Source: Isochrysis galbana (lineage: Eukaryota; Haptophyta; Isochrysidales; Isochrysidaceae). Taken from it: a stretch of 64,000 nt of DNA. This document shows positions 33,290 to 41,939 of this stretch, piece after piece. Location of the stretch: assembly GCA_018136815.1 (NCBI GenBank), contig CM030942.1:807797-871796 (forward strand). Direction: 5' to 3'. Position 1 is the first letter of the stretch, and the number at the start of each line of letters is the position of its first letter. The notes below the pieces were generated by a model. It had not been told where the DNA came from. It searched no databases and saw only the letters and a list, made by a program, of their open reading frames with translations. Position numbers and translations under genes: made by a program.

Positions 33290-33842
33290 TGGGTCTTTTT
33301 CGTCTGGCGCCTCTCTTTCGCGGTGCCCGCCTGTCGCGTCGGGTGTCGACCTGTAAACGTACTGTAAACAGGCGTGAGTAATACCTTTTCTTGGGTCGGG
33401 TCGTGCCGTTTTTTTGTCGTTCTTTTCTCGTCGTTCTCTTCGTTCTTCTACGGGCGTGCGATGTCTGCGCGCGCCATGGCCCCCCTATGACAGAGGGCCA
33501 GCTGGGCCAGCTCAGGGGACAGTGGAGGCTGGGGCTGGGCCCCTGGCCTGCCCTGCCTCTCCCTCGCTGGCCTCGCTGGCCCTGGGTGCTCTCCTGGCGG
33601 CTCAGATGATCTGTGACTCAGTGTCGAAGGGGGGGGTCAGTACGATGGGGTGCTAGACCGCCAGGCGAATGCATGCGGCGCGCTACGCGCGCTCGGCGAG
33701 AGTATGGACAGGAATGATGTCAGCTCAGCCCCTGCCAATAGGCAGGGACTGAGGATGATTGTGCAGGCCCACCCAGGGGGTGTCTGCGGTGGAGGAGGGG
33801 GGGAACGCGGCCCCCATGACCCTATCAGTTTTACTGATAGTT
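33290..33842 (+). repeat. Hairpin-ended repeat R3, copy 2
   Basis: Collinear with 16590-17115 and ending in CTATCAGTTTTACTGATAG (33822-33840), preceded by GGCCCCCATGACC. The stem sequence differs from that of copy 1 but still self-pairs. A 65-residue frame is not conserved as protein. Confidence 0.75.
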
Positions 33843-34282
33843 GGGGCGATGTCGGATAGAAGGCGTAAGGAACAGGCCGATAGTGGGTGTCGTAGCCCTG
33901 AATCTTCAGATGTTTTTTTCACCCATAGGCTGATCCACGCAGTGCGCGTGATCGGCGGTGGGTCGTGGGGGTGGGGGTTGTGCCACAGCGGCTGTGACAG
34001 CGCTCCTTCTCTTGTGAATCGCGAGCGGTGTATCTTTAGAGTTCTGAAGTTTGTTCCTTCTATACCAATATGGGGGAAGCCGAGGGTAAAAAAAACTGGA
34101 CCTCAGGCAGGTTTCACCTTTTAAGTACAACATGTAGCAAGCACAAGCGTGGACACATGCCATGTTATTCGACGGTTCGTCGTCAAGATACATCGTGGTT
34201 TACCTGGTGAGTCGCCGCATGCCATTTAATCCATAAGATGTGTCGATCGTGCGATCCTCGTCTTCCTACTACAATACGTCTC

Positions 34283-35068
34283 TCAGCAACCTATGTGCTG
34301 TTTGTGATTGTGGAGGTATCGAATTTGGCCGCCCCCCATTGCGTTCAAGGGAGCGAAGAGAAGTCCATCGCTGAGCAATCCAGCCATATCTGAGAGCGTC
34401 GATCGAGCCATCACTAGAGCATGCGAAGAAACCAGGTGGTGAAAGGTTACATCCAGTGGCTGCGAAAGATGGAAGTGACTCGTGTACCCCGGAATCCGCC
34501 CAAGTGTATCAAAATCCGTGGACACACCTTCTGAGAAAATGTGTATCATCACATCAGGTCGCGGGGATGCACCGGACGCGTCCGCACGCAGTCGTTCGGC
34601 GGCGAGTAAGGCGCATCGCGCAGCGATTCCATTGCTGGTGAATCTACCGGAAATGCACTGAGCGGCTTGTGTGCTGCCTGCAGCACAGATGTCCCCTCTG
34701 CGCACGTGCACTGCTACATGTCGGAAACCAGGTGGAAACCATTTGAGAGCGGGCTTTGGCGCACTCACGTATGCTGCGCGTACTCTGAAGATGACACTCT
34801 CGTCGAGATAGCGACGAGAGGCCAGCTGCGAGTGGAATGGCCCACTGGCAGTGCTGGTTGCCGAGGCAGCTGGACCGAGCGAGCTGCCGCCTATGAAAAT
34901 CCACATCTGGCTCGCGTTCACCCCATGCTCCATTTCAAGCCACGGGGATGTGCAGAATGGCCTGTTCCGTAACCTACTCCACGCGAGGACGGACACAAGG
35001 GCTGCATATTGTGCTCCAAACCCATCAGTGCGCAGGGCGTTCGTGAGTGCGCCAGCCGGACATCCCAT
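34283..35068 (-). CDS. Fucosyltransferase-like glycosyltransferase, 5' end uncertain
   Basis: A 261-residue minus-strand frame with a first in-frame ATG at 35068. RTDGFGAQYAALVSVLAWSR near the N-terminus, HVAVHVRRGDI (residues 118-127) and TFHHLVSSHALVMARSTLSD near the C-terminus together match the GDP-fucose-binding GT-B signature (HxRRGD and the late S-T/S-x-S motif) of alpha-1,2/O-fucosyltransferase families. Such enzymes act in the secretory pathway, but no signal anchor is present. Upstream, on the same strand, is repeat DNA with a LINE fragment (35155-35330), so the first exon may be lost or lie further away. It may be a pseudogene despite the intact frame. GT11 versus GT65/68 is undecided. 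Confidence 0.6.
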   Translation of the reverse strand: MGCPAGALTNALRTDGFGAQYAALVSVLAWSRLRNRPFCTSPWLEMEHGVNASQMWIFIGGSSLGPAASATSTASGPFHSQLASRRYLDESVIFRVRAAYVSAPKPALKWFPPGFRHVAVHVRRGDICAAGSTQAAQCISGRFTSNGIAARCALLAAERLRADASGASPRPDVMIHIFSEGVSTDFDTLGRIPGYTSHFHLSQPLDVTFHHLVSSHALVMARSTLSDMAGLLSDGLLFAPLNAMGGGQIRYLHNHKQHIGC

Positions 35069-35154
35069 GCGCGGCAACTCAGCAGGCGTACAGTAAAAAT
35101 AGCCCCGCAGAACATCGACGAAAACGAGGCGGATGCGGATAGACTTTTAGTAAT

Positions 35155-35330
35155 AGCTATTAGTGGATGACTCTTCGCATACCCCAATGCAGCTACTCCC
35201 GACAGCCTAAAGGCCCCCTCTACATAATAGCTAATAGCATGGAAGTACATCATTAGAGACTTCTACAGAGTAGAATTCGAGTCATATGAATTCCACTACA
35301 TACCAACTCCGGAAGCCACACTCATAAGTC
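35155..35330 (+). mobile_element. LINE 3' fragment, copy C
   Basis: Translates to CTCTTCGCATACCCC-type sequence (LFAYPNAATPDSLKAP), then after in-frame stops DFYRVEFESYEFHYIPTPEA, matching the segment after the zinc finger in copy B at 21200-21335. It is a short decayed copy. Confidence 0.75.
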
Positions 35331-35359
35331 ATAAGTCATAATCATAAGTCATAAGTCAT

Positions 35360-35530
35360 ATAAAACCTTCTAATATTCTTACCGCACTCGCGGCGAATGG
35401 AACCACTACCTACTACACGTAGCACGTAGCATACTTTCTACACCCCCACTCCCCCGGCCCTTCTCCCCCCGCCATAAGGCGGCTCCCCCCGTGCACTACT
35501 AGGGGGATAGGGGTGACGAAGGGCTTAGAT
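35360..35530 (-). repeat. Dispersed repeat R1, copy 4 (inverted)
   Basis: Near-duplicate of 32505-32680: TATTCTTACCGCACTCGCGG, AATGGAACCACTACC, GTAGCACGTAGCATACT, CCTTCTCCCCCCGCCATAAG and CACTACTAGGGGGATAGGGG. Confidence 0.75.
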
Positions 35531-35559
35531 ATGGTCCGGTGGCCCGCGCCCCCCCCCGG

Positions 35560-35720
35560 TGATCTTTCCTCCCCTTCCTCCTGTGTCTCCGAGTGGGCGG
35601 CCGACTCTGTCCCGACTTATCCTGTAAACAGGTGCGGGACTTACCAATTTTTCGGTGAGCGGAGCTCTCGCTCCGCCCACCCCCTTCTCCGCGCTCTCTC
35701 TCCCCTCTCTGTTGTATTCA
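35560..35720 (+). repeat. Partial repeat R2 (5' head only)
   Basis: Shares CTCCGAGTGGGCGGCCGACT, TATCCTGTAAACAGG and GTGAGCGGAGCTCTCGCTCC with the head of copy 3 at 32740-32860, then loses similarity after CTCTCTCCCCTCTCT. The GC-rich core and hairpin are absent. Confidence 0.65.
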
Positions 35721-36012
35721 GGCCTCTCGGCGTGAATATTTCGGCATGAGCGCGCTCCTTCTGCGTTATATATCGTCTTCTATGTTCGTCGTGGTCACGC
35801 AAGGCGTGCCGATTCGGATTCTCCGTGGGCTCCAGTCCTGGTTCGCCGATTTTCGTCTCGAAATTCGAAGATTTGAGTTTTTTTTACCGTTACGGTAATT
35901 GTCCACGCGTTTAAGGTAAGAGATGCAGGTAACAGAACTGGCCCCCCCCCTTCTGCAGTTCCCTCCCCTTCTGCAGTTCTTCTGCAGTTCCATCCCCCCT
36001 CTGCAGTTCCCC

Positions 36013-36360
36013 TCCCCCCCTCTCTCCATTCTCTGCGTTTCCCTTCTCTATTCCATGCGTTTCCCGGGGCAAGCCGGGAAAGACACGTGAATGTGAGGGA
36101 AAGTTGGGTCAGTACTGTGTTTTCACCCCCCCTCTGCAGTCCTCCTTCCCCTCTCTCCATTCCCTGATTTTCTCGGGCCAGGCCGGGAAAAATACGTCAA
36201 TGTGAGGGAGGATTGGGTCAGTATTGTGATTCCCCCCTCCGCGGTTCCCCCCCCCTTCCGCAACTCTCCTCCCTCCCCTCTCTCCACTCCCTGATTTTCC
36301 CGGGCCAGGCCGGGAAAAATACCTGAATGTGAGGGATGATTGGGTCAGTGTTGCGATCTC
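36013..36360 (+). repeat. Tandem repeat, three units of about 110-120 bases
   Basis: Each unit has CTCTCTCCATTCCCTGATTT (varying), then CGGG(C/G)(C/A)AGGCCGGGAAAAATAC, then TGAATGTGAGGGA followed by TTGGGTCAGT(A/G)TTG. Units lie at about 36013-36120, 36150-36232 and 36270-36360, and drift increases leftward. No coding role is apparent. Confidence 0.8.
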
Positions 36361-37384
36361 ACCCCCCTCGGCAGTTTCTCCCCCCCCCCCTTTCGCTCCC
36401 CCCTTCCCCCCCTCCGCTCCTCCCCTCCCCCCCTCCGCTCCTCCCCTTCCCCTCCGCTGTTCCCCCCCTCCGCCGTTCCCTTCCCCCCCCTCCGCGCGGT
36501 TCCCCCCCCTCCGCGCGCCAAGACGGCGGCCTTCCCCCCCCTCCGCAGATTTCCTTCCCCTCCTCCGCCGCTTCCCCCCCTCCGCGCGCCGAGACGGCGG
36601 CTCTCTTCCGCGTCCGCGCGTTGAGGCGCCGTCTTCTCTTCCCTCAACCCCCCGCGCGAAAGTCCCCCAGCGCGTCCCTCAGCGTTCCCCAGCGTCCCTC
36701 AGCGTCTCCCAGTGTCTCTCAGCGCCCCCCCCCTGTCCGTCAGCGATGTCCCGCAGCGCGTCTTGCAGCGTCCTTCAGTGTCCTTCTGCGTCCTTCAGCG
36801 CTGTCCCGCAGCGCTTCCTTCAGCGTCCTTCGGCGCTGCCTCGCGAGACTCGAGGCAGGACTCGCGAGGGCACTGGATTTTACTCTGTAGTCCAAAACGG
36901 AGTCCGAATTGTGTTTTGACCCCCGAGCCCTCGTTCCCTCGCTCTCTCTCTCTCTCTCTTCTTTTTCTGGTGGGCACTCCTGAATCTGCTCACCAGAGGG
37001 GGTTCGTTTAACGTATGTTTCCGGCCTGTCACCGTGAATGTTTGAGTGCAGAGTGTTGATTTGTGTGGTTTTTGAGCCATTGTATCGCCTGTTGGTGACC
37101 TGCAGCCCCTGAGTACCCCCAAGCCCCGAGTCTTCCGAGTCGTCCTTTCGAGTCTACGAGTCCCTACGAGTCCCAAGTAAGCGGTAACTGCTCGCCGCGC
37201 CCTTTCTTACATCCTCCGACCCTCCGGTTCGCGTTCCGTGCCACTCTCCCGTCCATCTCTCATGCCCGTCATTTGCCCTCCCCGTTCTTCCGATGAGCCC
37301 GTTCCGGGCTCCCCGGATGGACCGTGCGCCGCGCTAGCCGCCGGTGCGCCTCCGCGGCTCGTTTCCAATGAGGAAACGAGCTTC

Positions 37385-37808
37385 GCTCCGACACTCTCCT
37401 GCGGCACGCGCGATGGCGCGCCTGCGGCAGGCCTGCAACTGCCCTCTGGCGGCCCCTGGAGGCTCCTGGAGGCCAGCTCAGGGGGCAGAGGAGGCTGGGG
37501 CTGGGCCCTGGCCTCCCCTGCCTCTCCCTCGCTGGCGCTCCTGGGCCTCTGGGGCCCCCACTCTGCACCTGTCTGCCTGTCGACCAGGGGGGGAGGAGGG
37601 GTTGGAGCGATGGGCTGGCCACGACAGGCCAGGACGCGCGAGGCAGGCGTGTCTGCCAGGGAGAGAGTGGGTCAGCAGGGCAGTGGCCTCCTGGCAAGCC
37701 ATCAGGCGTGCCAGGAGGATGAGTGGTTCCTCCCCCATGGCAGGGGAGGAGTGGAGAGAGGGGGGGGCTCGTGCCCCCCCATGGGGCAACCAAGTATAAA
37801 CTTAGTTG
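37385..37808 (+). repeat. Hairpin-ended GC-rich repeat R2, copy 4 (best preserved)
   Basis: Runs from CTCCTGCGGCACGCGCGATG through CTGGAGGCTCCTGGAGGCC, GCACCTGTCTGCCTGTCGAC and GTGGGTCAGCAGGGCAGTGG to a G-run and C-run around GGGGGGGCTCGTGCCCCCCC, then ATGGGGCAACCAAGTATAAA and CTTAGTTG (hairpin 37791-37808). ATAAGTCATATAAGTCA iterations follow. The long frames across it, on both strands, are repeat artefacts. Confidence 0.8.
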
Positions 37809-37809
37809 T

Positions 37810-38262
37810 CATAAGTCATATAAGTCACATAAGGTTTAAGGTGCGGGACTTCTACCGTCCCCGCTCTGACACTTGTGACTTCCAATACCCCCCCCCTCCT
37901 CCGCGCCAAAAGGCGCGGGACTTCGACCGTCCCCATTGTGACTGCCCCCCCCCCCCCCCACACACTTCACTGGGCTTTTCACAAGACGCCTCCTGTGAAA
38001 AAGGTCACACTGCTTGTGAAAAGATGGGGCCCCCTGACGGTATGATTATTCTCGACCCCCTTCTGCCCGCCACTGAGTCCCCGCCCCCCCCTTCCCCCCG
38101 CCGCCGAGTCCCCCCCCCCCCCCCCTCCCCGCCGAGCTCCCCCAACCCCTCGCCTCCCCCCTCCCCCTCCTCAGCCGCCGAGCCGTCCCCCATCCGCCCA
38201 GCGCCCCGGCCCCTCTACACGCCCAGCGCCCCAGCCCCCTCCTTCGCCTCGTTCTCCCTGAC
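37810..38262. other. C-rich low-complexity interval with a Pro-rich frame
   Basis: No complete gene is seen. After ATAAGTCATA iterations there are C-runs (around 37946-37960 and 38105-38120). The frame ending at 38266 becomes Pro/Ser-rich from 38060 (PPPPSPRRRVPPPPPSPPSS). That frame is the same register as the Pro-rich gene starting near 38620, so it may be an upstream part of the same gene interrupted by the ankyrin block. Confidence 0.45.
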
Positions 38263-38670
38263 ATGACACCACCCCTCGTAGAGGGCGACGATGTGCGAGC
38301 CGTCGAGCTCCTGCTCGGACAGGGTCACGCGGGACGCCTCGAGGAGAGCGCGGCAGGCGGAGGGTTGACAGCCCTCATGGCCGCGTGCAAGCAAGGCAAC
38401 TTCTCGTGCGTTGAGCGCCTCCTGCACGCGGGTGCCCACGCCGACGCGGTGGACGACAAGGGGTTCACCCCCCTTCTATGGGCCTGCAGATACCGACATG
38501 CGCCGTGTGTGGAGGTGCTGCTTCGTGCCAAGGCCGCGCTCGAGCTGAGCCCACCAAGCGGGAAGACGGCCCTCTTGGTGGCATGCCAAGTGGGCAGCCA
38601 CGAGTGCGCCTCCTCCTCCCCCACCCCCGCCATTGGTTCCACCTCCGACGTACCCACCCCGCGTCCCTGA
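38263..38670 (+). CDS. Ankyrin-repeat fragment
   Basis: A frame of 135 residues from the ATG at 38263. About three and a half ankyrin repeats are seen: VEGDDVRAVELLLGQG, then LTALMAACKQGNFSCVERLL, then FTPLLWACRYRHAPCVEVLL, then KTALLVACQVGSHEC, where the pattern stops. The frame then passes into Ser/Pro codons (SSSPTPAIGS) that belong to the Pro-rich frame in another register. Ankyrin repeats bind proteins. The fragment is too short for a full solenoid and is probably truncated or spliced onward from CAA|GTGGGC (near 38588). Either a partial pseudogene or a first exon fits. Confidence 0.6.
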   Translation: MTPPLVEGDDVRAVELLLGQGHAGRLEESAAGGGLTALMAACKQGNFSCVERLLHAGAHADAVDDKGFTPLLWACRYRHAPCVEVLLRAKAALELSPPSGKTALLVACQVGSHECASSSPTPAIGSTSDVPTPRP

Positions 38671-39545
38671 GGGAACACCGACTTGGCCGCCACCATCCCG
38701 GCTGACTCCACCACCTCCCTCGTCTCCGCCGCCATGGAGCCCTCCTCTACCACCTCCTCCACTCCCGTCGCATCCTGAGCTGCAAGAGCCATTGCCTCCC
38801 ACGTCGCCTCCCCTGCAGTTGCTGCCACCACCCGCTTCGCCTCCCTCACCACGCCCACCACCGCGGGTGCCTCCTTCCCCACCGCCATTGTCGCCTCCGT
38901 TGCCTCCCTTGACTCCTCCGCCATCTTCTCCACCTTCAACATTCCCTCCTAGTAATCCACCACCGCTGTTGCCACCGCCCTTATCGCCGCCCTCACCTCC
39001 ACCACGCCCACCACCGCGGGTGCCTTCTTCTCCACCCCCTTCGTCGCCTCCGTTGCCGCGGCCTCCCTTGTCTCCTCCGCCATCTCCTCCACCTCCTTCA
39101 TTCTCCCCTAGTGCTCCACCGCGGGTGCCTCCTCCTTCAGCTCCATTGTCGCCTCCGTTACCGCCTCCGCCATTGACTCCACCACCTCCCTCGTCCCCAC
39201 CGCCCTGGAATCCTCCTCAACCAACCCCTTCTCAACCACCTCCTGCATTCCCGTCCCATCCCCAACCACAAGAGCCATACCCTCCCGCCCGTCCGTTTGT
39301 TCCACCTCCCGCACCGCCTTCATCGCCTCAATCGCCCTCCGCCTGCTCTAATGAGTGCATCGGGAACGCAATATACGCGTCCGACGGCATCTGCGATGAC
39401 GGCGGCCCTGGAAGCGAGTGGTCGGAGTGCGATTACGGGACGGACTGCGCAGACTGCGGCATTCGGCCGTCGATGCCGCCGTCGCCGCCATCCACGCCTC
39501 CGCAGCCCCGCGACGCCGCAGCACGAGGCTGCCGGCGAGGTAGGT
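38615..39545 (+). CDS. Pro-rich surface-type protein with Cys-rich DGxCDDGG motif, ends uncertain
   Basis: The frame (register of 38633) encodes about 240 residues of PPPSPP/SPPPxSPP repeats, like hydroxyproline-rich cell-wall glycoproteins. A Cys-rich segment follows: SACSNECIGNAIYASDGICD, DGGPGSEWSECDYGTDCADC and a second short Pro-rich run (MPPSPPSTPPQP). The Cys motif is known from predicted extracellular proteins of marine algae and probably forms a small disulfide knot. The coding end is likely a donor at CGGCGAG|GTAGGTT (39541), beyond which the DNA becomes a GC minisatellite. No start or signal peptide is visible, and the upstream ankyrin block overlaps in another frame. The protein is probably secreted or displayed; its function is unknown. 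Confidence 0.6.
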
Positions 39546-39589
39546 TGCGTATGGAGCGCGGAGGGGGGGGGGGGGGGGAGAGGGCGAGG

Positions 39590-39715
39590 GCGGGCGAGAG
39601 GGCGGGGGCGGGGGCGAGGGCGGGGGCGGGCGAGAGGGCGGGCGAGAGGGCGGGCGAGAGGGCGGGCGAGAGGGCGGGCGAGAGGGCGGGCGAGAGGGCG
39701 GGCGAGGGCGCGAGG
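39590..39715 (+). repeat. GC minisatellite, 12-base unit
   Basis: At least ten copies or near copies of GGGCGGGCGAGA, open in all plus frames and read as Arg/Pro/Leu repeats on the minus strand. It is followed by a C-run at about 39779-39828. This explains several apparent ORFs. The strand asymmetry (G-rich plus) could support G-quadruplexes. Confidence 0.9.
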
Positions 39716-39974
39716 GCGGCAGGAGGGGGGGGCGGCGGGGAGCGAGGATCGGTTGATATGGGGCGCGGGGGGAGGAGGCCCCCCCCCCCCCCCCCCCCAC
39801 CCCCCCCCCACCCCCCACCTCCCTCTCCCCCCTCCACCGCGCCCTTCCCTCTATCCCGCCCTTTTCACAAGCCGCCCCTCCCCCCCCACCACCACCGCGC
39901 CCTTCCCTCTACTGACGTGTAACGAAAGTGTTTCGGAGTTGATTGAACTTTTTGGTAGTCTAATTTAAGGTTGA

Positions 39975-40793
39975 ATGAAACTATCCTGTATCTTTGAAAG
40001 GCTCATTCTGAAGTTTGCTCAGGACAGAGCTGCTCCAAAACACACAGGTAGACCAAGGGCTCTGACTGATACTCAAGTTGTGAGTCTCCTCTTCAAGTTT
40101 CTGCGCACTGGCTGCCAGTGGAGAGAGTTGGACTGCGGAGGTCGCTCTCATATGGCAGTGCGCCGTCGAATGGAGCTTTGGAAGGAGAAGGGAGTGGTCG
40201 ATGCTGCATATGCACAAGCACTTCGCACATACTCCAAACTCAACCCCCCGAAGCGGCACATCATAGATTCTTGTCACATTCGGAATCTGCATGGAAGGAG
40301 ACCTGACACTGGACGGAATCATGTAGACCGCGGTAGACAAGGGACCAAGCTCTCAGTGGTCACTGATCATCAACGAGTCGTCTACGGACTTCATCTTGAT
40401 CCCTCCAATCGACCGGATGTCATCCTGCTAGAGTCTACACTGGATTCACGGTGGGTGAAACTCGAGGGGATCGAGGTATGGGCAGATAGAGGTTACGACT
40501 CACGTGCCAATCGGAGTCGCTGCGCGGACAGAGGACTCAAGGATCGGATCTTCCGCAGACGGACAAAGACCACTCAACGTTCCAATTCCAAACGAGTGGT
40601 TGTCGAGCACACCTTTGCGCACCTGCAAGCGTTTCGAAGGCTGTCGTTCCGTTATGAACGGTGCCCTCGTACGTTAATTCTTCTACTCACACTTGCATTC
40701 GGTCACCGTTTAGGCGGAGTGCTCGCGTCAGCGCTGCCGTCTCAGTTTAGGAGCGAGAGCGACCCTCTTGGGTTCGATCACCTGTTCGCGTGA
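39975..40793 (+). mobile_element. IS5-family (ISL2EU-like) DDE transposase
   Basis: An intact 272-residue frame from the ATG at 39975. The N-terminus has the helix-turn-helix style region with TGCQWREL and MELWKEKGVVD, typical of IS5/IS4-group transposases. The catalytic triad is visible: Asp98 in HIIDSCHIRN, Asp171 in VWADRGYDSRANR, and Glu211 in RVVVEHTFAHLQAFRRLSFRYE. Such one-ORF elements in eukaryotes are usually placed in the IS4EU/ISL2EU groups and cut and paste DNA. Length is close to the usual 260-280, so it may be active. Terminal inverted repeats are not obvious in the flanks: the left flank is a C-rich tract and the right flank enters an LRR-coding frame at once. Confidence 0.85.
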
Positions 40794-41107
40794 GCGAGAG
40801 GGGGCCTCAAGCAGCTCGAGCTCAAAGGGCATCACGAGCGTGTACCGTGTGTCTGTCTGATGCGGATCTCGATGACGAGGCCTTGGGCATGGTCTGTCGC
40901 GTGCTTGAGGCAGGAGCGTGTCGGAGGACCCATACGCTCATCCTCGACCGCAACCGGATCGGACCGGCGGGCGTGCAGCGCCTGTGCGAGCTCGCGCGGA
41001 GCTTCCGGCTGTCGTCGGTAAACCTCTCGTGCAACCCTATTGGCGCGGAGAGCCAGCCAATGCTCTCACAGCTGAGGAAGCTCAAGGTGCAGGTTACTCT
41101 GCTGTGA
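40790..41107 (+). pseudogene. Leucine-rich-repeat (RI-type) C-terminal fragment
   Basis: The frame encodes DADLDDEALGMVCRVLEAG, then HTLILDRNRIGPAGVQRLCE and LSSVNLSCNPIGAE, two to three ribonuclease-inhibitor-type LRRs, and ends at a TGA (41105-41107). The first 20 residues overlap the transposase stop and do not look like LRR. Another frame there reads LKQLELKGHH, also LRR-like, so the 5' part appears frameshifted and cut by the transposon. It is probably the tail of a gene disrupted by insertion. Confidence 0.55.
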
Positions 41108-41309
41108 TCACGATGCAATTGAGTGTGTGTGGGGGGGGGGGGAGGGAGGGGGGTCGGAGAGGGGGGTCGAATACTCTAGTAAATATAACATGTATATATA
41201 CGGGGGGTAATTTCCCCCCGTGTTCGGGTGGTGCACTGGGACTTTTGATGGCCCGCACCTTTTTCTACCCTGGTACGAGGCCGCGCGCCGCGCCCCGCCG
41301 AGCTTCCAT

Positions 41310-41535
41310 AGCTCAGCGCGAACTCGCAAGGCTGCCCAGGGAAGAAAACCTAAAATCAAAACCCCGCTAGCCGCTAGACCGCTAGAGCGTAGAGCGTAGT
41401 ACCCCCATTTTCACGGAAGACGAAAAGGGTAGGCTAAATAAGGCTAAGGCTAAGAATGACGAAGGCTGCAAGAATGAATACCAACTTCAGCCTCGTGGCG
41501 GAAGCGCTCGGCCTCGCCGAACGACTCGCCTAAGA
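41310..41535 (+). mobile_element. LINE 3' fragment, copy D
   Basis: AAGGCTGCCCAGGGAAGAAA followed by ACCTAAAATCAAAACCCCGC, then ACCCCCATTTTCACGGAAGA, matches the extreme C-terminus of copy B (AAAGCCTCCCAAGGAAGAAA..., 21408-21560). Both end in a Leu/Ala/Glu-rich tail (ALGLAERLA here, SLQLAEKLA in copy B) and a stop. The reading frame is broken by iterations. Confidence 0.65.
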
Positions 41536-41939
41536 CACAGGTGTACCCCGCCCCAAACTATACTCCGGGCGCAAGAGGCAAGACCACAAGACCACCGCGC
41601 GACAACGACAACAAAAAATTTATCAGCGACGACGCGACGACACGGCACCCGAGTAACGACGCTAAAAAGGAACAGGTCACCCAGCGACACAGACACAGAA
41701 GGAAGGCGAGAACACTCGCTGGGGACAGGTGCACCCCGTCCAACTCAGCCCCCCCAATAATTTGAGCATTTGAGCCCCCACATAGAGGACAAGGGGAGGA
41801 GGGGGGGTGCCGGAAGGCGGGTGGTGAGGGAATGAATGGGAAGTGGGAAGGGAAAGAGCGAAGAGCGTGGCTACATTGCTACATAAAGTGAACCCCCGCG
41901 CCAGTGCCGCGCGCGAGGCGTGAACTTAAAAGGTTTTTT

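Larger units (their letters stand above)
30989..34282. other. Intergenic: possible gene remnant and nested repeats
   Basis: A 20-base direct repeat (CCAACCTCTCTTGGGGACAG) occurs twice in a row at about 31088-31127. An unrecognised exon-like pair lies at 31210-31798. From 31850 onward the DNA is repeats: a 130-base direct duplication (31851-31985 and 32240-32375), an inverted R1 copy (32505-32680), an R2 copy (32690-33200) and an R3 copy (33290-33842). From 33850 to 34282 no feature is seen. Confidence 0.55.
35069..37200. other. Repeat and C-rich low-complexity interval
   Basis: No gene is supported. It contains LINE copy C (35155-35330), iterations of ATAAGTCATAAGTCATA (35323-35360), R1 copy 4 (35360-35530), a partial R2 head (35560-35720), CTGCAGTTCC iterations (35950-36010), a tandem repeat (36013-36360), a C/T-rich low-complexity tract (36360-36620), degenerate CCCAGCGTCCCTCAGCGT repeats (36660-36830) and a CT run (36941-36960). 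Confidence 0.6.

Noticed and set aside
36329..36919. Long overlapping Pro/Ser/Arg frames on the plus strand
   Set aside because: They come from a C/T-rich low-complexity tract. All three frames are open together and none shows a domain or start context.
37238..38266. A 342-residue plus-strand frame
   Set aside because: It crosses an entire R2 repeat copy and C-runs. Only its Pro-rich last 70 residues might be coding, and that is noted separately.
39320..39837. Three overlapping minus-strand frames with Arg-Pro-Leu or Pro-Ala-Leu repeats
   Set aside because: They are shadows of the 12-base minisatellite and the C-run on the other strand.
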